Of a DNA stretch of 64,000 bases, positions 26,951 through 33,649 are shown piece after piece. This stretch comes from Haloarcula rara (GTDB lineage: Archaea; Halobacteriota; Halobacteria; Halobacteriales; Haloarculaceae). Location of the stretch: contig NZ_CP119785.1 in NCBI RefSeq assembly GCF_029338235.1, positions 496,001 to 560,000 of the forward strand. Direction: 5' to 3'. Each line of letters starts with the position of its first letter. Positions within the stretch are counted from its first letter, which is position 1. The position numbers and the translations under genes were made by a program. The notes beneath the pieces were generated by a model that saw only the letters and a list, made by a program, of their open reading frames with translations, was not told the origin of the DNA and did not search any database.

Positions 26951-27318
26951 AGAAGCATCTCCTCCATAGACTCTTCCACTGCCCAAATCGGTTCATCGTA
27001 GGTCTTGGTGACGACGTTCTTGTGGTTAGTCGAGAAGCCAGTGGCGTCGTGACCTTCCTCACTTTCTTGGGTCATCGTGTACGCACGTCGCACGTAGAGG
27101 TCACCATCGCTGTCTTCGGTGAAGACGTAGGTCTGCGTGTACGTCCCGTCGTAGTTGTATCCGTATCCGAGTAGATCTTCTCCGTAGGCTTCGAGTTCAG
27201 GGGTGTTGATGAAGAATCGCAGCCGTTGGATATTGGCGAGGTCTTCATCATACGCCTTCTCTGCGATGCTATGGTACTGTTCCGTTACCTGTGGCAGCTT
27301 GTTTCTTGGTAGTTGCAT
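26947..27318 (-). CDS. Hypothetical protein, 123 aa (first gene of minus-strand operon)
   Basis: The start at 27,318 (MQLPRNKLPQVTEQYHSIAE) is chosen over one 31 codons upstream, whose extra residues are Arg/Phe-rich and lie in promoter-like sequence. The protein has an N-terminal helix, then Tyr-rich strands (YGYNYDGTYTQTYVF). Unknown family. It is divergent from the small-gene operon that begins at 27,537; the 218-bp gap holds one of the twin 49-bp promoter repeats. Confidence 0.55.
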   Translation of the reverse strand: MQLPRNKLPQVTEQYHSIAEKAYDEDLANIQRLRFFINTPELEAYGEDLLGYGYNYDGTYTQTYVFTEDSDGDLYVRRAYTMTQESEEGHDATGFSTNHKNVVTKTYDEPIWAVEESMEEMLL

Positions 27319-27464
27319 TTTCGTTCTCCACTGCCCCCGTCGGGAGACAGCATCGCAAGGTCGGAAGGACACGTATTTAAAAGAAAATCGGAGGGCTGTG
27401 TTCAGGCCCATTCTATAAGCAACTTGTGAATTTAGAATTGTACTACTACAAGTGTATTTATGTC

Positions 27465-27513
27465 AGCAAAACGATACTATTAAGTCGTACCGTACCGTAC
27501 CGTATAGTACGCG
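27465..27513 (+). promoter_or_regulatory. Twin promoter/operator repeat, copy A
   Basis: A 49-bp sequence nearly identical (about 46 of 49) to 32,151-32,199. It contains AAAACGATACTATTAAGTCG followed by CGTACCGTACCGTATAGTAC (tandem CGTAC units and a GTAC-n6-GTAC inverted arm). It ends 24 bp before the ATG of the first gene of the plus-strand small-gene operon. Probably a promoter with an operator for an element-coded regulator. Confidence 0.75.
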
Positions 27514-27536
27514 GTTAACACTGGTGAGTGTCAACA

Positions 27537-27917
27537 ATGGCTATCAACGAAAAGTTACCAAAATCGATCGAAACAGCGCTCGGTCTTGTTGGTAAGATCG
27601 ATGACGATGCACAGATGCCGATCAAGATGTGGGATGACGATATCCCCACGTTCGACGACCACCTCCTCATCCACCGAACGGACAAGGCAGCGCTGTTCTA
27701 CACGGTGGTGCGAGAGGGGTTCGAGTTTATCTACGAGAACCGGAACGGATACGAACTCTACTACTCGGCCAACGACGAGTGCGACTTCCGGTCGAATTTC
27801 CCTCGGTCGCCGACGGGGAAAGACGATTCCAAAGTCGTCAGAGAATACAAGAAGCTGACCGGTGTAACGGACGACGAACTGCGTCCGATACTCGAACAAG
27901 TGCCGGGGATGGAATAA
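27537..27917 (+). CDS. Hypothetical protein, 126 aa (first gene of small-gene operon)
   Basis: An acidic soluble protein (MAINEKLPKSIETALGLVGK; YENRNGYELYYSANDECDF). The ATG at 27,537 is preferred to a GTG nine bases upstream because GGTGAG lies about 7 bases before it. Not recognised. Its stop overlaps the next start (TAATG), opening a run of seven tightly packed genes behind promoter copy A. Confidence 0.6.
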   Translation: MAINEKLPKSIETALGLVGKIDDDAQMPIKMWDDDIPTFDDHLLIHRTDKAALFYTVVREGFEFIYENRNGYELYYSANDECDFRSNFPRSPTGKDDSKVVREYKKLTGVTDDELRPILEQVPGME

Positions 27918-28276
27918 TGCAAGACCGACTATCACGATTCGACGGGACCGAGCGAGAGTACTGGGATACGATCTCTAAAGAGCACGGTATCGTAACGGTG
28001 CTTAACGAGATGTGCCAACGGTTGAGCGAGAGCAACCACAACGGCACGTTCTCGATGGGTGGTAAGGGGATCAAACAAGTCGTCGTGGGTAATGGCGACT
28101 TCTTGAACGAGTTCCCGACGATGGATGTCCTCGCGTTGGGCATCTATACGTGTTCGTCGTACAGGACGTGGCAAGTGGTCGAGGCGATCGGTGGGATCGA
28201 CGAAGACAACTTCTACTGTATGTTCAACGAGAACTTCACCAAGAGAGACGGAATTCCGATGAGGGAGTTTGCATGA
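27917..28276 (+). CDS. Hypothetical protein, 119 aa
   Basis: Starts at the ATG that shares a base with the previous stop (TAATG) and ends in an ATGA overlap with the next gene. Gly/Asn-rich middle (NHNGTFSMGGKGIKQVVVGN), no Cys cluster or membrane segment. Family unknown. Second gene of the operon. Confidence 0.55.
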   Translation: MQDRLSRFDGTEREYWDTISKEHGIVTVLNEMCQRLSESNHNGTFSMGGKGIKQVVVGNGDFLNEFPTMDVLALGIYTCSSYRTWQVVEAIGGIDEDNFYCMFNENFTKRDGIPMREFA

Positions 28277-28518
28277 ACATAGACGAACCAGAAATCGACC
28301 GCGAGATGTACGAACTGATGGAAGCGCCCGAGTGTATCGTGTACGATGTAACGAGGGAAGACCCATACAACGACCAAGAACCATGGAAAACGAAGACCCT
28401 CCCTGTGAAGGTTCATGATGACGGGAGTTTGACTATCGAGGACTGGTGCGAGACCGGAGAATACGAGAGACAAGAGATCCGGGAGCGACACGACATCAGA
28501 AACGAGATGATAGAATGA
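28273..28518 (+). CDS. Hypothetical acidic protein, 81 aa
   Basis: Begins MNIDEPEIDREMYELMEAPE and ends with a charged helix (GEYERQEIRERHDIRNEMIE). Both ends are ATGA overlaps, which supports both the start and the reality of this small gene. Unknown function. Confidence 0.55.
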   Translation: MNIDEPEIDREMYELMEAPECIVYDVTREDPYNDQEPWKTKTLPVKVHDDGSLTIEDWCETGEYERQEIRERHDIRNEMIE

Positions 28519-28664
28519 CTTACAGAGATTTCGAGAGACATTGGGTCCGATGTCCGGAATGTGGATACGGAGAGGAAGAAGGTGAGATGATCTACGTTCC
28601 GGCTCCAGATGTGAGGTGTGCTGAATGTCCTCGTTGTGGAGAGGAAGGAGAACTAAGACAATGA
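28515..28664 (+). CDS. Zinc-ribbon microprotein, 49 aa
   Basis: Two Cys pairs (VRCPECGYGEEE and AECPRCGEEGE) form a likely zinc ribbon. ATGA overlaps at both ends. Proteins of this size and type in haloarchaeal elements may bind nucleic acid or other proteins; no function is shown. Confidence 0.6.
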   Translation: MTYRDFERHWVRCPECGYGEEEGEMIYVPAPDVRCAECPRCGEEGELRQ

Positions 28665-28795
28665 CACAAATCACAGAAACAGGATTCGTAGTTGGAGAAG
28701 TCTACGATATGGAAGGGCTGGTCTGTGTAACCATACAGGCCTACGATGCAGAGACCGGCGAACCGTACCCCGAAACGCAACCTCTGGAGGAGTAA
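28661..28795 (+). CDS. Hypothetical microprotein, 44 aa
   Basis: A short frame, MTQITETGFVVGEVYDMEGL, then VCVTIQAYDAETGEPY to TAA at 28,793. The ATGA overlap with the zinc-ribbon gene and the tight spacing to the next gene (4 bp) argue that it is real. Beta-rich, acidic, unknown. Confidence 0.5.
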   Translation: MTQITETGFVVGEVYDMEGLVCVTIQAYDAETGEPYPETQPLEE

Positions 28796-28799
28796 GACA

Positions 28800-29315
28800 A
28801 TGTCAGAAGAAACCATCAGTGGCAACGCTGTAAAGCGAGATCTTGAACGAGTCGCCGACGAACTGGGTCGGGCGCCGACAACAACCGAATACAAGGAACT
28901 CGGTGAATTCCCCCTCAAAGCAGTGTACAGAATCAAAGAAAATCACTGGAGAGACCTCTGGAAACGGACTCGGTACAGTACCAAGAAACTCAATGATCCG
29001 AAAGAGCGTATCGACGGCAAAGAGGACATCAACCCAGAGCTGATCAAGCGAGCGGCAGAGATTACACCAGACCCCGAAAGAGTCGACAATCTCACGAACA
29101 TAATACTCCACAAGAGATACGATGAGGACCTCTCGGGGAAGACCCAGAACGGAGTCATCGCTGGTGCGATTTTGTATGTCGTAAAAGAACTCGACATGGA
29201 TGTCTCTGCAAGAGAGGTTGCCGATGTGCTCAGTTTAGGGAGAATAGATGTTTGGAGCAACTGCAAGGACTTGGAAGAAGATTGGAAGATTCCTCCAGTG
29301 GAGGAGATCAACTGA
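28800..29315 (+). CDS. Homing-endonuclease-associated repeat plus cyclin-like (TFB-half) protein
   Basis: A 171-residue protein in two parts. Residues 8-60 (AVKRDLERVADELGRAPTTT, then WRDLWK) resemble the DNA-binding repeat found with HNH homing endonucleases. Residues about 80-165 (SGKTQNGVIAGAILYVVKEL, SAREVADVLSLGRIDV) resemble one TFIIB-type cyclin fold. If both readings hold, it is a small DNA-binding factor and the second TFB-related protein of the element. ATGA coupled to the next gene. Confidence 0.5.
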   Translation: MSEETISGNAVKRDLERVADELGRAPTTTEYKELGEFPLKAVYRIKENHWRDLWKRTRYSTKKLNDPKERIDGKEDINPELIKRAAEITPDPERVDNLTNIILHKRYDEDLSGKTQNGVIAGAILYVVKELDMDVSAREVADVLSLGRIDVWSNCKDLEEDWKIPPVEEIN

Positions 29316-29545
29316 TGTCGGGAACATACGACCGACCCTTCAGTCCTGGTGGGATCAACCTCAAGAACGACGAGCTGGCGAAGCAGGTCCAGAGTGAAGC
29401 CGCTCGAATTGCTGGCCTCTACGACGACGTCCACCCGAAGGATGTCTACGGAATGGCTCTGGAGTTCGTTCTGTCGTCGGAAGACACACCGGAGGACTTC
29501 CTCGAATACGTGAAGGCCCAACTCGCCGAGGTTTCGGAGGGCTAA
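29315..29545 (+). CDS. Hypothetical protein, 76 aa
   Basis: Starts at 29,315 in a TGATG overlap with the previous stop (MSGTYDRPFSPGGINLKND). Mostly helical in its second half (PKDVYGMALEFVLSSEDTPE). No recognised family. The frame is more GC-rich at third positions than the following membrane gene. Confidence 0.55.
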   Translation: MSGTYDRPFSPGGINLKNDELAKQVQSEAARIAGLYDDVHPKDVYGMALEFVLSSEDTPEDFLEYVKAQLAEVSEG

Positions 29546-29547
29546 CC

Positions 29548-29829
29548 ATGTCAGGAACAACTCATAGTGGCGATACTGACGATTCTAACTGGGAGCCAGC
29601 GTTATTCATAGAATACGTGGTACCTATGCAGATTTTGGTGGCGTGTTTTTTTGTTGTTTATTGGACTTTGCTACTGGATTGGCACGGTGTGGTGGATATT
29701 GCACTACTGACTTGGCAAGAGTTGGTGGATATTGTAATATTGTCATTTGGTTATAGCGCCATTAATTTCTATTGTTGTCACGTGGCTATGATTTCAATTA
29801 CAGTGTTAAAACACAAAATCCTCGGTTAA
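29548..29829 (+). CDS. Small two-pass membrane protein, 93 aa
   Basis: A polar N-terminus of about 18 residues, then two hydrophobic segments (IEYVVPMQILVACFFVVYWT and a second near residues 55-85 containing ILSFGYSAINFYCCHVAMI). AT-rich codon use unlike its neighbours suggests a separate origin. Last gene of the operon from promoter A. Function unknown; candidate holin-like or small regulator of membrane state, without direct evidence. Confidence 0.55.
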   Translation: MSGTTHSGDTDDSNWEPALFIEYVVPMQILVACFFVVYWTLLLDWHGVVDIALLTWQELVDIVILSFGYSAINFYCCHVAMISITVLKHKILG

Positions 29830-29926
29830 GTCGCTTCGGCGTATAGTATAATATGGTCTCGGACACGTGTTTCCGACCATATTCTCGTGGGTGACTGTCC
29901 TAGCAGTCCACCCCAATTTTAGAACA

Positions 29927-30517
29927 CTACGACGGATGCGTCACCAAATCACCGACTGACCCATCCGGAATCGTCTCCGGGTCGAGCTCGTCGTGATACC
30001 CGTCTTCTTTGTGAATCCGTTTATGACACCGCCGACAGACACGGACGACTTTCTCCGGCTCATACGAGATGTGGTGGTTCTCCATCCGAGCGATCGGTGA
30101 CGTCTCCTCACACAGTAGACACAACTCATCCTGTGTATCGACCCCGTTCCCGATCCGGTCGAAGACGATCTCCAGGTGATGGTGTGTCTCACAGTTACTG
30201 CACGAGTAATCCGTATTGTGTGTGAACCATCCGAGATTCAGAGTCTCGTCACACCCTTGGCACGGGATTGGAAGGTCTCCCGAGCGATTGATATCCTGGT
30301 CCGCTGCCCAGACGGCGTGTTGATTGTAGAGGACGTCGAGGTGTCCGATGACTTCGAATCGGAACTCGGTATTACAGGTCGAACATGACCCGTCGTCTTC
30401 CCAGAGAAGCCATGTCGATTTCATCCTCTTGCCACATCCGGGACAGTCGAACCAGATCACGGGTTGATACCCACAGTCACTCTCCAACGTATCAGCCTCG
30501 ATATCGACGACTCCCAT
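29927..30517 (-). CDS. Zinc-knuckle protein with C-terminal HNH-like nuclease domain
   Basis: A 196-residue protein with three Cys-pair blocks: CPGCGKR/CSTCNTE (residues 25-55), CQGCDET/CSNCETH (85-115) and CLLCEET/CRRCHKRIH at the C-terminus. The last block encloses ENHHISYEPEKVV and looks like an HNH endonuclease core with its zinc clamp. It could be a homing-type or defence nuclease, or a DNA-binding protein. Reads opposite to the small-gene operon. No partner identified. Confidence 0.65.
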   Translation of the reverse strand: MGVVDIEADTLESDCGYQPVIWFDCPGCGKRMKSTWLLWEDDGSCSTCNTEFRFEVIGHLDVLYNQHAVWAADQDINRSGDLPIPCQGCDETLNLGWFTHNTDYSCSNCETHHHLEIVFDRIGNGVDTQDELCLLCEETSPIARMENHHISYEPEKVVRVCRRCHKRIHKEDGYHDELDPETIPDGSVGDLVTHPS

Positions 30518-30590
30518 ACCTATTCATACGGGCTATATCGACTTGTAATTTCGCTTATAGGTAAGTCGAAATCGACCGTAGGCCTCGGTA

Positions 30591-31019
30591 ATGGTAGATC
30601 CGCTGGACTGCAAGACGATGCAAGGCCCCGAAGGAGACGATCGTCTCTTCTGTAAACCCCCGAATGAGGGGTGGGCTGATGCAACAGAGGCCAACGAACT
30701 CAATCGAGACAGCTGCAATCGAGGTTGGGAGACAGAATGGGTTCCCTCCACAGTTGCCTGTATGAACTGTGGGAACATCTCGGACGAAAACAAGTGGCGA
30801 ATCAAACAGAAGTTCAAGGACAAAGACAACTGGCGTCAGGCAGCCAATCAGGACGATAGCATCGACCTCGAACGAGATACTATCAGGAATCTCGAACTTC
30901 GAAGGAAGACTGGCTACTGCCGGCAAGGTAGAGATCGCACGAAGACCCAACCATCGAGTTACAACACCAGTTCTTCAGACGACGAAGACGACATCGACGA
31001 AGAGCTGCCATGGGCCTAA
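30591..31019 (+). CDS. Hypothetical protein upstream of iteron array, 142 aa
   Basis: Acidic and Asn/Asp-rich with scattered Cys (one clear pair in ACMNCGN). The end is a run of Ser, Asp and Glu (SSSDDEDDIDEELPWA). Its stop lies 3 bp before the first iteron, so it may be the gene for an iteron-binding or replication protein, though no known fold is seen. Moderate confidence that it is translated. Confidence 0.5.
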   Translation: MVDPLDCKTMQGPEGDDRLFCKPPNEGWADATEANELNRDSCNRGWETEWVPSTVACMNCGNISDENKWRIKQKFKDKDNWRQAANQDDSIDLERDTIRNLELRRKTGYCRQGRDRTKTQPSSYNTSSSDDEDDIDEELPWA

Positions 31020-31022
31020 CGA

Positions 31023-31249
31023 ATTTTCGGTACCCAGTATGAGAGATGCTCAGGATTTTCGCTACCGGTCTGAGGACGTCGAATCGAATTTTCGGTAGGG
31101 TTCCCCGTGTTCCTGTAGGATTTTCGCTACGCCGGGCACAGGGTTTTCGGTACGGTCTCCGTGAGATATGCGAGATTTTCGGTAGCCGTCCACCGTCAAA
31201 TTCGGAGGTTTTCGGTAGGAAAACTGGCGAATCTGGGAGATTTTCAGTA
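31023..31249 (+). repeat. Array of eight phased iterons (ATTTTCGGTA-like)
   Basis: Eight direct copies of a 10-mer (RTTTTCGSTA; last copy RTTTTCAGTA) start at 31,023, 31,055, 31,088, 31,120, 31,143, 31,175, 31,208 and 31,240. Spacings are 32, 33, 32, 23, 32, 33 and 32 bp, close to three helical turns (one is near two turns), so all sites lie on one face of the DNA. No gene is present in the 257-bp gap. This is typical of a replication origin, a partition site or a cooperative operator. The nearest candidates for the binding protein are the 142-aa protein just upstream and the ParB-like protein at 32,400. Confidence 0.9.
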
Positions 31250-31276
31250 ATCTATAACATGTAAGAAATAGTATAT

Positions 31277-31558
31277 ATGCACATGGCGATCCCCGAGCTA
31301 TTAGAAGAATTCGAGGAACACGAACCTCACTTCTGTGAGAAGTATGGATTCGAACTGGGAGATCCGGTGCGAATCAAGGCCATGGTCTCTCTGGACGGGA
31401 GATCAGTATTTGTCGTCATTCGGGCGACCACGTTCGAAGGAGAAGATTGGTACTTCGGGCAATACGTTCGAGATGATGGTTGGTGTGCCTTCCAAGAAGC
31501 GGATATCACCGAGTTACAGATGGGATCGCTCGAACCACAGGAGGAACTCGATGCCTGA
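31277..31558 (+). CDS. Hypothetical protein, 93 aa
   Basis: An acidic protein (IPELLEEFEEHEPHFCEKYG) with central strands (SVFVVIRATTFEGEDWYFGQ). It starts 27 bp after the last iteron, with the AT-rich stretch TAGTATATATG just before the ATG, consistent with a leaderless or short-leader transcript controlled by the array. It overlaps the next gene by 8 bp. Unknown function. Confidence 0.6.
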   Translation: MHMAIPELLEEFEEHEPHFCEKYGFELGDPVRIKAMVSLDGRSVFVVIRATTFEGEDWYFGQYVRDDGWCAFQEADITELQMGSLEPQEELDA

Positions 31559-31802
31559 GCTGTCTGTTGAGGACGTCGCTGAAATTCTCCGTCATCCGGA
31601 GAGACAGGAACTGGTCGTACAGCTCGCGAACAGAGAAGAGATCCCCATCGACGATTGTGGTCCGTCTGCGTATCATAACCACATCCCGAAGCTCGTCGAG
31701 TATGGTGTCGCAGAACGGTGTGGAGGGATGATACACTCGACCGAGAAGACCGAGATGGTCTACGAGTGCTATGAAGAACTGAATGTAGTTACGCCCCCGT
31801 AA
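31551..31802 (+). CDS. DUF7344-like winged-helix protein, 83 aa
   Basis: Short winged-helix-like protein: ILRHPERQELVVQLANREEI, then YHNHIPKLVEYGVAERCGG, the pattern of haloarchaeal DUF7344-type regulators (stress on a His-x-Lys-Leu helix before a basic wing). Start overlaps the preceding gene. Its last codons lie inside the first copy of the element palindrome (31,785-31,806). Likely a small DNA-binding regulator. Confidence 0.6.
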   Translation: MPELSVEDVAEILRHPERQELVVQLANREEIPIDDCGPSAYHNHIPKLVEYGVAERCGGMIHSTEKTEMVYECYEELNVVTPP

Positions 31803-31806
31803 CTAC
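31785..31806. promoter_or_regulatory. Element palindrome, copy 1
   Basis: AGTTACG-CCCC-CGTAACT with GT and AC flanks: 7-bp arms around four C. It overlaps the stop of the DUF7344-like gene and precedes the next gene by 28 bp. Same orientation as copy 2, opposite to copies 3 and 4. Confidence 0.85.
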
Positions 31807-31834
31807 TTTGTCTGTCTCTGTTGGCTATCGTTCC

Positions 31835-32059
31835 ATGGATAAGAATGGATATTTCGAGCAGTTCACCGAAGAAGAACAACAGAGAGTCCTCGATTTCGCG
31901 GAGAAGTGTGATGACTTGAACTACTTTGTGTTCAAACATCACTTCGAGTACGATGCTCCACCTCTGGATTACTATTTCCCACAGTACCGTCGAATTCTCC
32001 AACGAGAATTCCCGGATTTGATCGATGAAGTCGATACTCGGTATGCCGAATCTATATAG
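31835..32059 (+). CDS. Hypothetical protein, 74 aa
   Basis: Starts at the ATG at 31,835 (MDKNGYFEQFTEEEQQRVLD); an upstream TTG is less likely. Aromatic-rich centre (FVFKHHFEYDAPPLDYYFPQ). Not recognised. Lies between palindrome copy 1 and promoter copy B. Confidence 0.5.
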   Translation: MDKNGYFEQFTEEEQQRVLDFAEKCDDLNYFVFKHHFEYDAPPLDYYFPQYRRILQREFPDLIDEVDTRYAESI

Positions 32060-32150
32060 ACCTATGTAATTTAGAGCATAATCCGCTTCATCTCTCTTTT
32101 ATCCCAACTCCGGACCTGACCAGTGGCTTGCAATGCCCAACAAACATGTA

Positions 32151-32199
32151 AGTAAAACGATACTACTAAGTCGTACTGTACCGTACCGTATAGTACGCG
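32151..32199 (+). promoter_or_regulatory. Twin promoter/operator repeat, copy B
   Basis: The second copy of the 49-bp motif at 27,465 (AAAACGATACTACTAAGTCG, then GTACCGTACCGTATAGTACG). It ends 20 bp before the ATG of the gene preceding parB. Conservation between the two copies stops at the same base, which argues for a functional unit rather than chance. Confidence 0.75.
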
Positions 32200-32218
32200 C
32201 CTTTGGTGCGTGGTACCA

Positions 32219-32407
32219 ATGAACCAAGAGCTACAGGACTCGCGAATTCGAACGATAGCACCGAAATCGGCCTTCAACGAACTCCATGCGTTCACGGAGA
32301 AGTATGATCTCGAACGTGCCGACGTCTACGGAGAAGCTATCGAGACACTTGCAGAACAGATTCGAGCAGATGAGGAAGAAGTTCTCCGAGGTGTGAAAGA
32401 TGAGTAA
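32219..32407 (+). CDS. Small helical protein upstream of parB, 62 aa
   Basis: MNQELQDSRIRTIAPKSAFN followed by a charged helix. ATG at 32,219 is used; a GTG 9 bp upstream is possible. It overlaps the ParB-like gene by 8 bp and shares its promoter. Size, charge and position suggest a partition or regulatory accessory protein, but no motif proves it. Confidence 0.6.
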   Translation: MNQELQDSRIRTIAPKSAFNELHAFTEKYDLERADVYGEAIETLAEQIRADEEEVLRGVKDE

Positions 32408-33578
32408 AGCAGTCCAAGACGACATGGAACTCCGAGAGATAGCGATCGAGGAACTGAACGCTCCCGAGCGGAGCGACAAACTCCACCCGTACGAAGACGA
32501 GGACGAAGATGATTGGGAGGAATTCTGTCGGTCCATCGGTACACAACCCAACAAGCCGCTTGAGGTGACACCGAACGGGAGTGGATTCGATATCATCGAC
32601 GGCGACCGTCGCTTCCGTGCTCTCAACGAGAACGATGCACAGAGCGTCCGGTGTTTCGTCGTCAAGGAGCGAGGGTCTGCGATCCCCGAGTCGGACAAGA
32701 TCCTCAAGATGATCACCGCGAACGAATTCCGGAAGTCCTCGAACAAGAAACAGCGAGCTCGTCACACGGCGAGTATCTGTGCCCCGTGGCTTCTCCCTCC
32801 AGGAGAACGGAGTAATGGACTCAAACGCCAGAAGACTCACAGTGAACTCTCCGAGGAAGTCGGAAAGTCGAAGCCGACCATCGGTCGCTGGCTCACTCCT
32901 GTAAAACAGGACAATCCGATTCGGTCCAGTCTGGCAGACAAAGGGACCAGTCGGAAGCCGACGGAAGAGGAGACCGAGATGATAGACGAGATCGTCTCCC
33001 TCCTCACCAATGGAGCGACTGCCAAGGTCGTCAGTATGGGGCAGGAGAAATTCGTCTCTGAGGAGTTGTCCGATATGGAGGGTGTCTCCCTCTCGGAGAT
33101 TCGGACGGCTGCGGAGAAGGGTGTCGACGAGAACTGGAACGAACGGGAGTTCCTCGAATACCTCAACGAGCACTACGCCTACGACGAGATCGTCGAAGAG
33201 GAAGGGGACGATATCGAGTTCGAGGATGGCAACGGGGACAGTGTCACGTTCGAGGACGTCGAGCGACAGGAAGACCAGTTCTCCGGGATCAACGAATCCG
33301 AACCGGAGACGTCGCCGGAGACGGAGGAAGAAGAGCAAGACTTCTCACTTCCTGATGTCGAAGTCGACTGGAGCGAGCACGTCGACGAAGACGAGCTCGA
33401 TGTCTCGCTAAACGCGCTGGAAACGAGACAGATGATGCCGGCGTCGATAGAAGATGAGGCATCAGTCGCTATCCATATCGCAGCGGAGAAGTTCGATATG
33501 GACAAGCACGACGTGGTGAAGCAAATCGTCGATCCGATGATCGTCGAAGGGATGATAGACGTCTTCGCTGACGAGTAA
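32400..33578 (+). CDS. ParB-like DNA-binding protein
   Basis: A 392-residue ParB/Spo0J-type protein. The CTPase/nuclease-like N-terminal domain is marked by GDRRFRA (residues 68-74); HTH-like helices follow (SELSEEVGKSKPTIGRWL near 155). The C-terminal half is acidic with a Glu-rich stretch (about 300-325) and a final helical domain. No ParA gene is adjacent, so it may act alone, use a host MinD/ParA protein, or be a transcription factor. The iteron array 1.2 kb upstream is a candidate binding site. Expressed from promoter copy B. Confidence 0.8.
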   Translation: MSKAVQDDMELREIAIEELNAPERSDKLHPYEDEDEDDWEEFCRSIGTQPNKPLEVTPNGSGFDIIDGDRRFRALNENDAQSVRCFVVKERGSAIPESDKILKMITANEFRKSSNKKQRARHTASICAPWLLPPGERSNGLKRQKTHSELSEEVGKSKPTIGRWLTPVKQDNPIRSSLADKGTSRKPTEEETEMIDEIVSLLTNGATAKVVSMGQEKFVSEELSDMEGVSLSEIRTAAEKGVDENWNEREFLEYLNEHYAYDEIVEEEGDDIEFEDGNGDSVTFEDVERQEDQFSGINESEPETSPETEEEEQDFSLPDVEVDWSEHVDEDELDVSLNALETRQMMPASIEDEASVAIHIAAEKFDMDKHDVVKQIVDPMIVEGMIDVFADE

Positions 33579-33649
33579 TCCGGTTTTATTCCTATTATAA
33601 TACCCCGTATAAGTCCAGTTCCGGGGTAGTTTGGGTTGAGTAGCCCAAA

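Noticed and set aside
31023..31249. CRISPR array
   Set aside because: Repeat unit is only 10 bp, spacing varies (23-33 bp) and no cas genes are near; it fits iterons.
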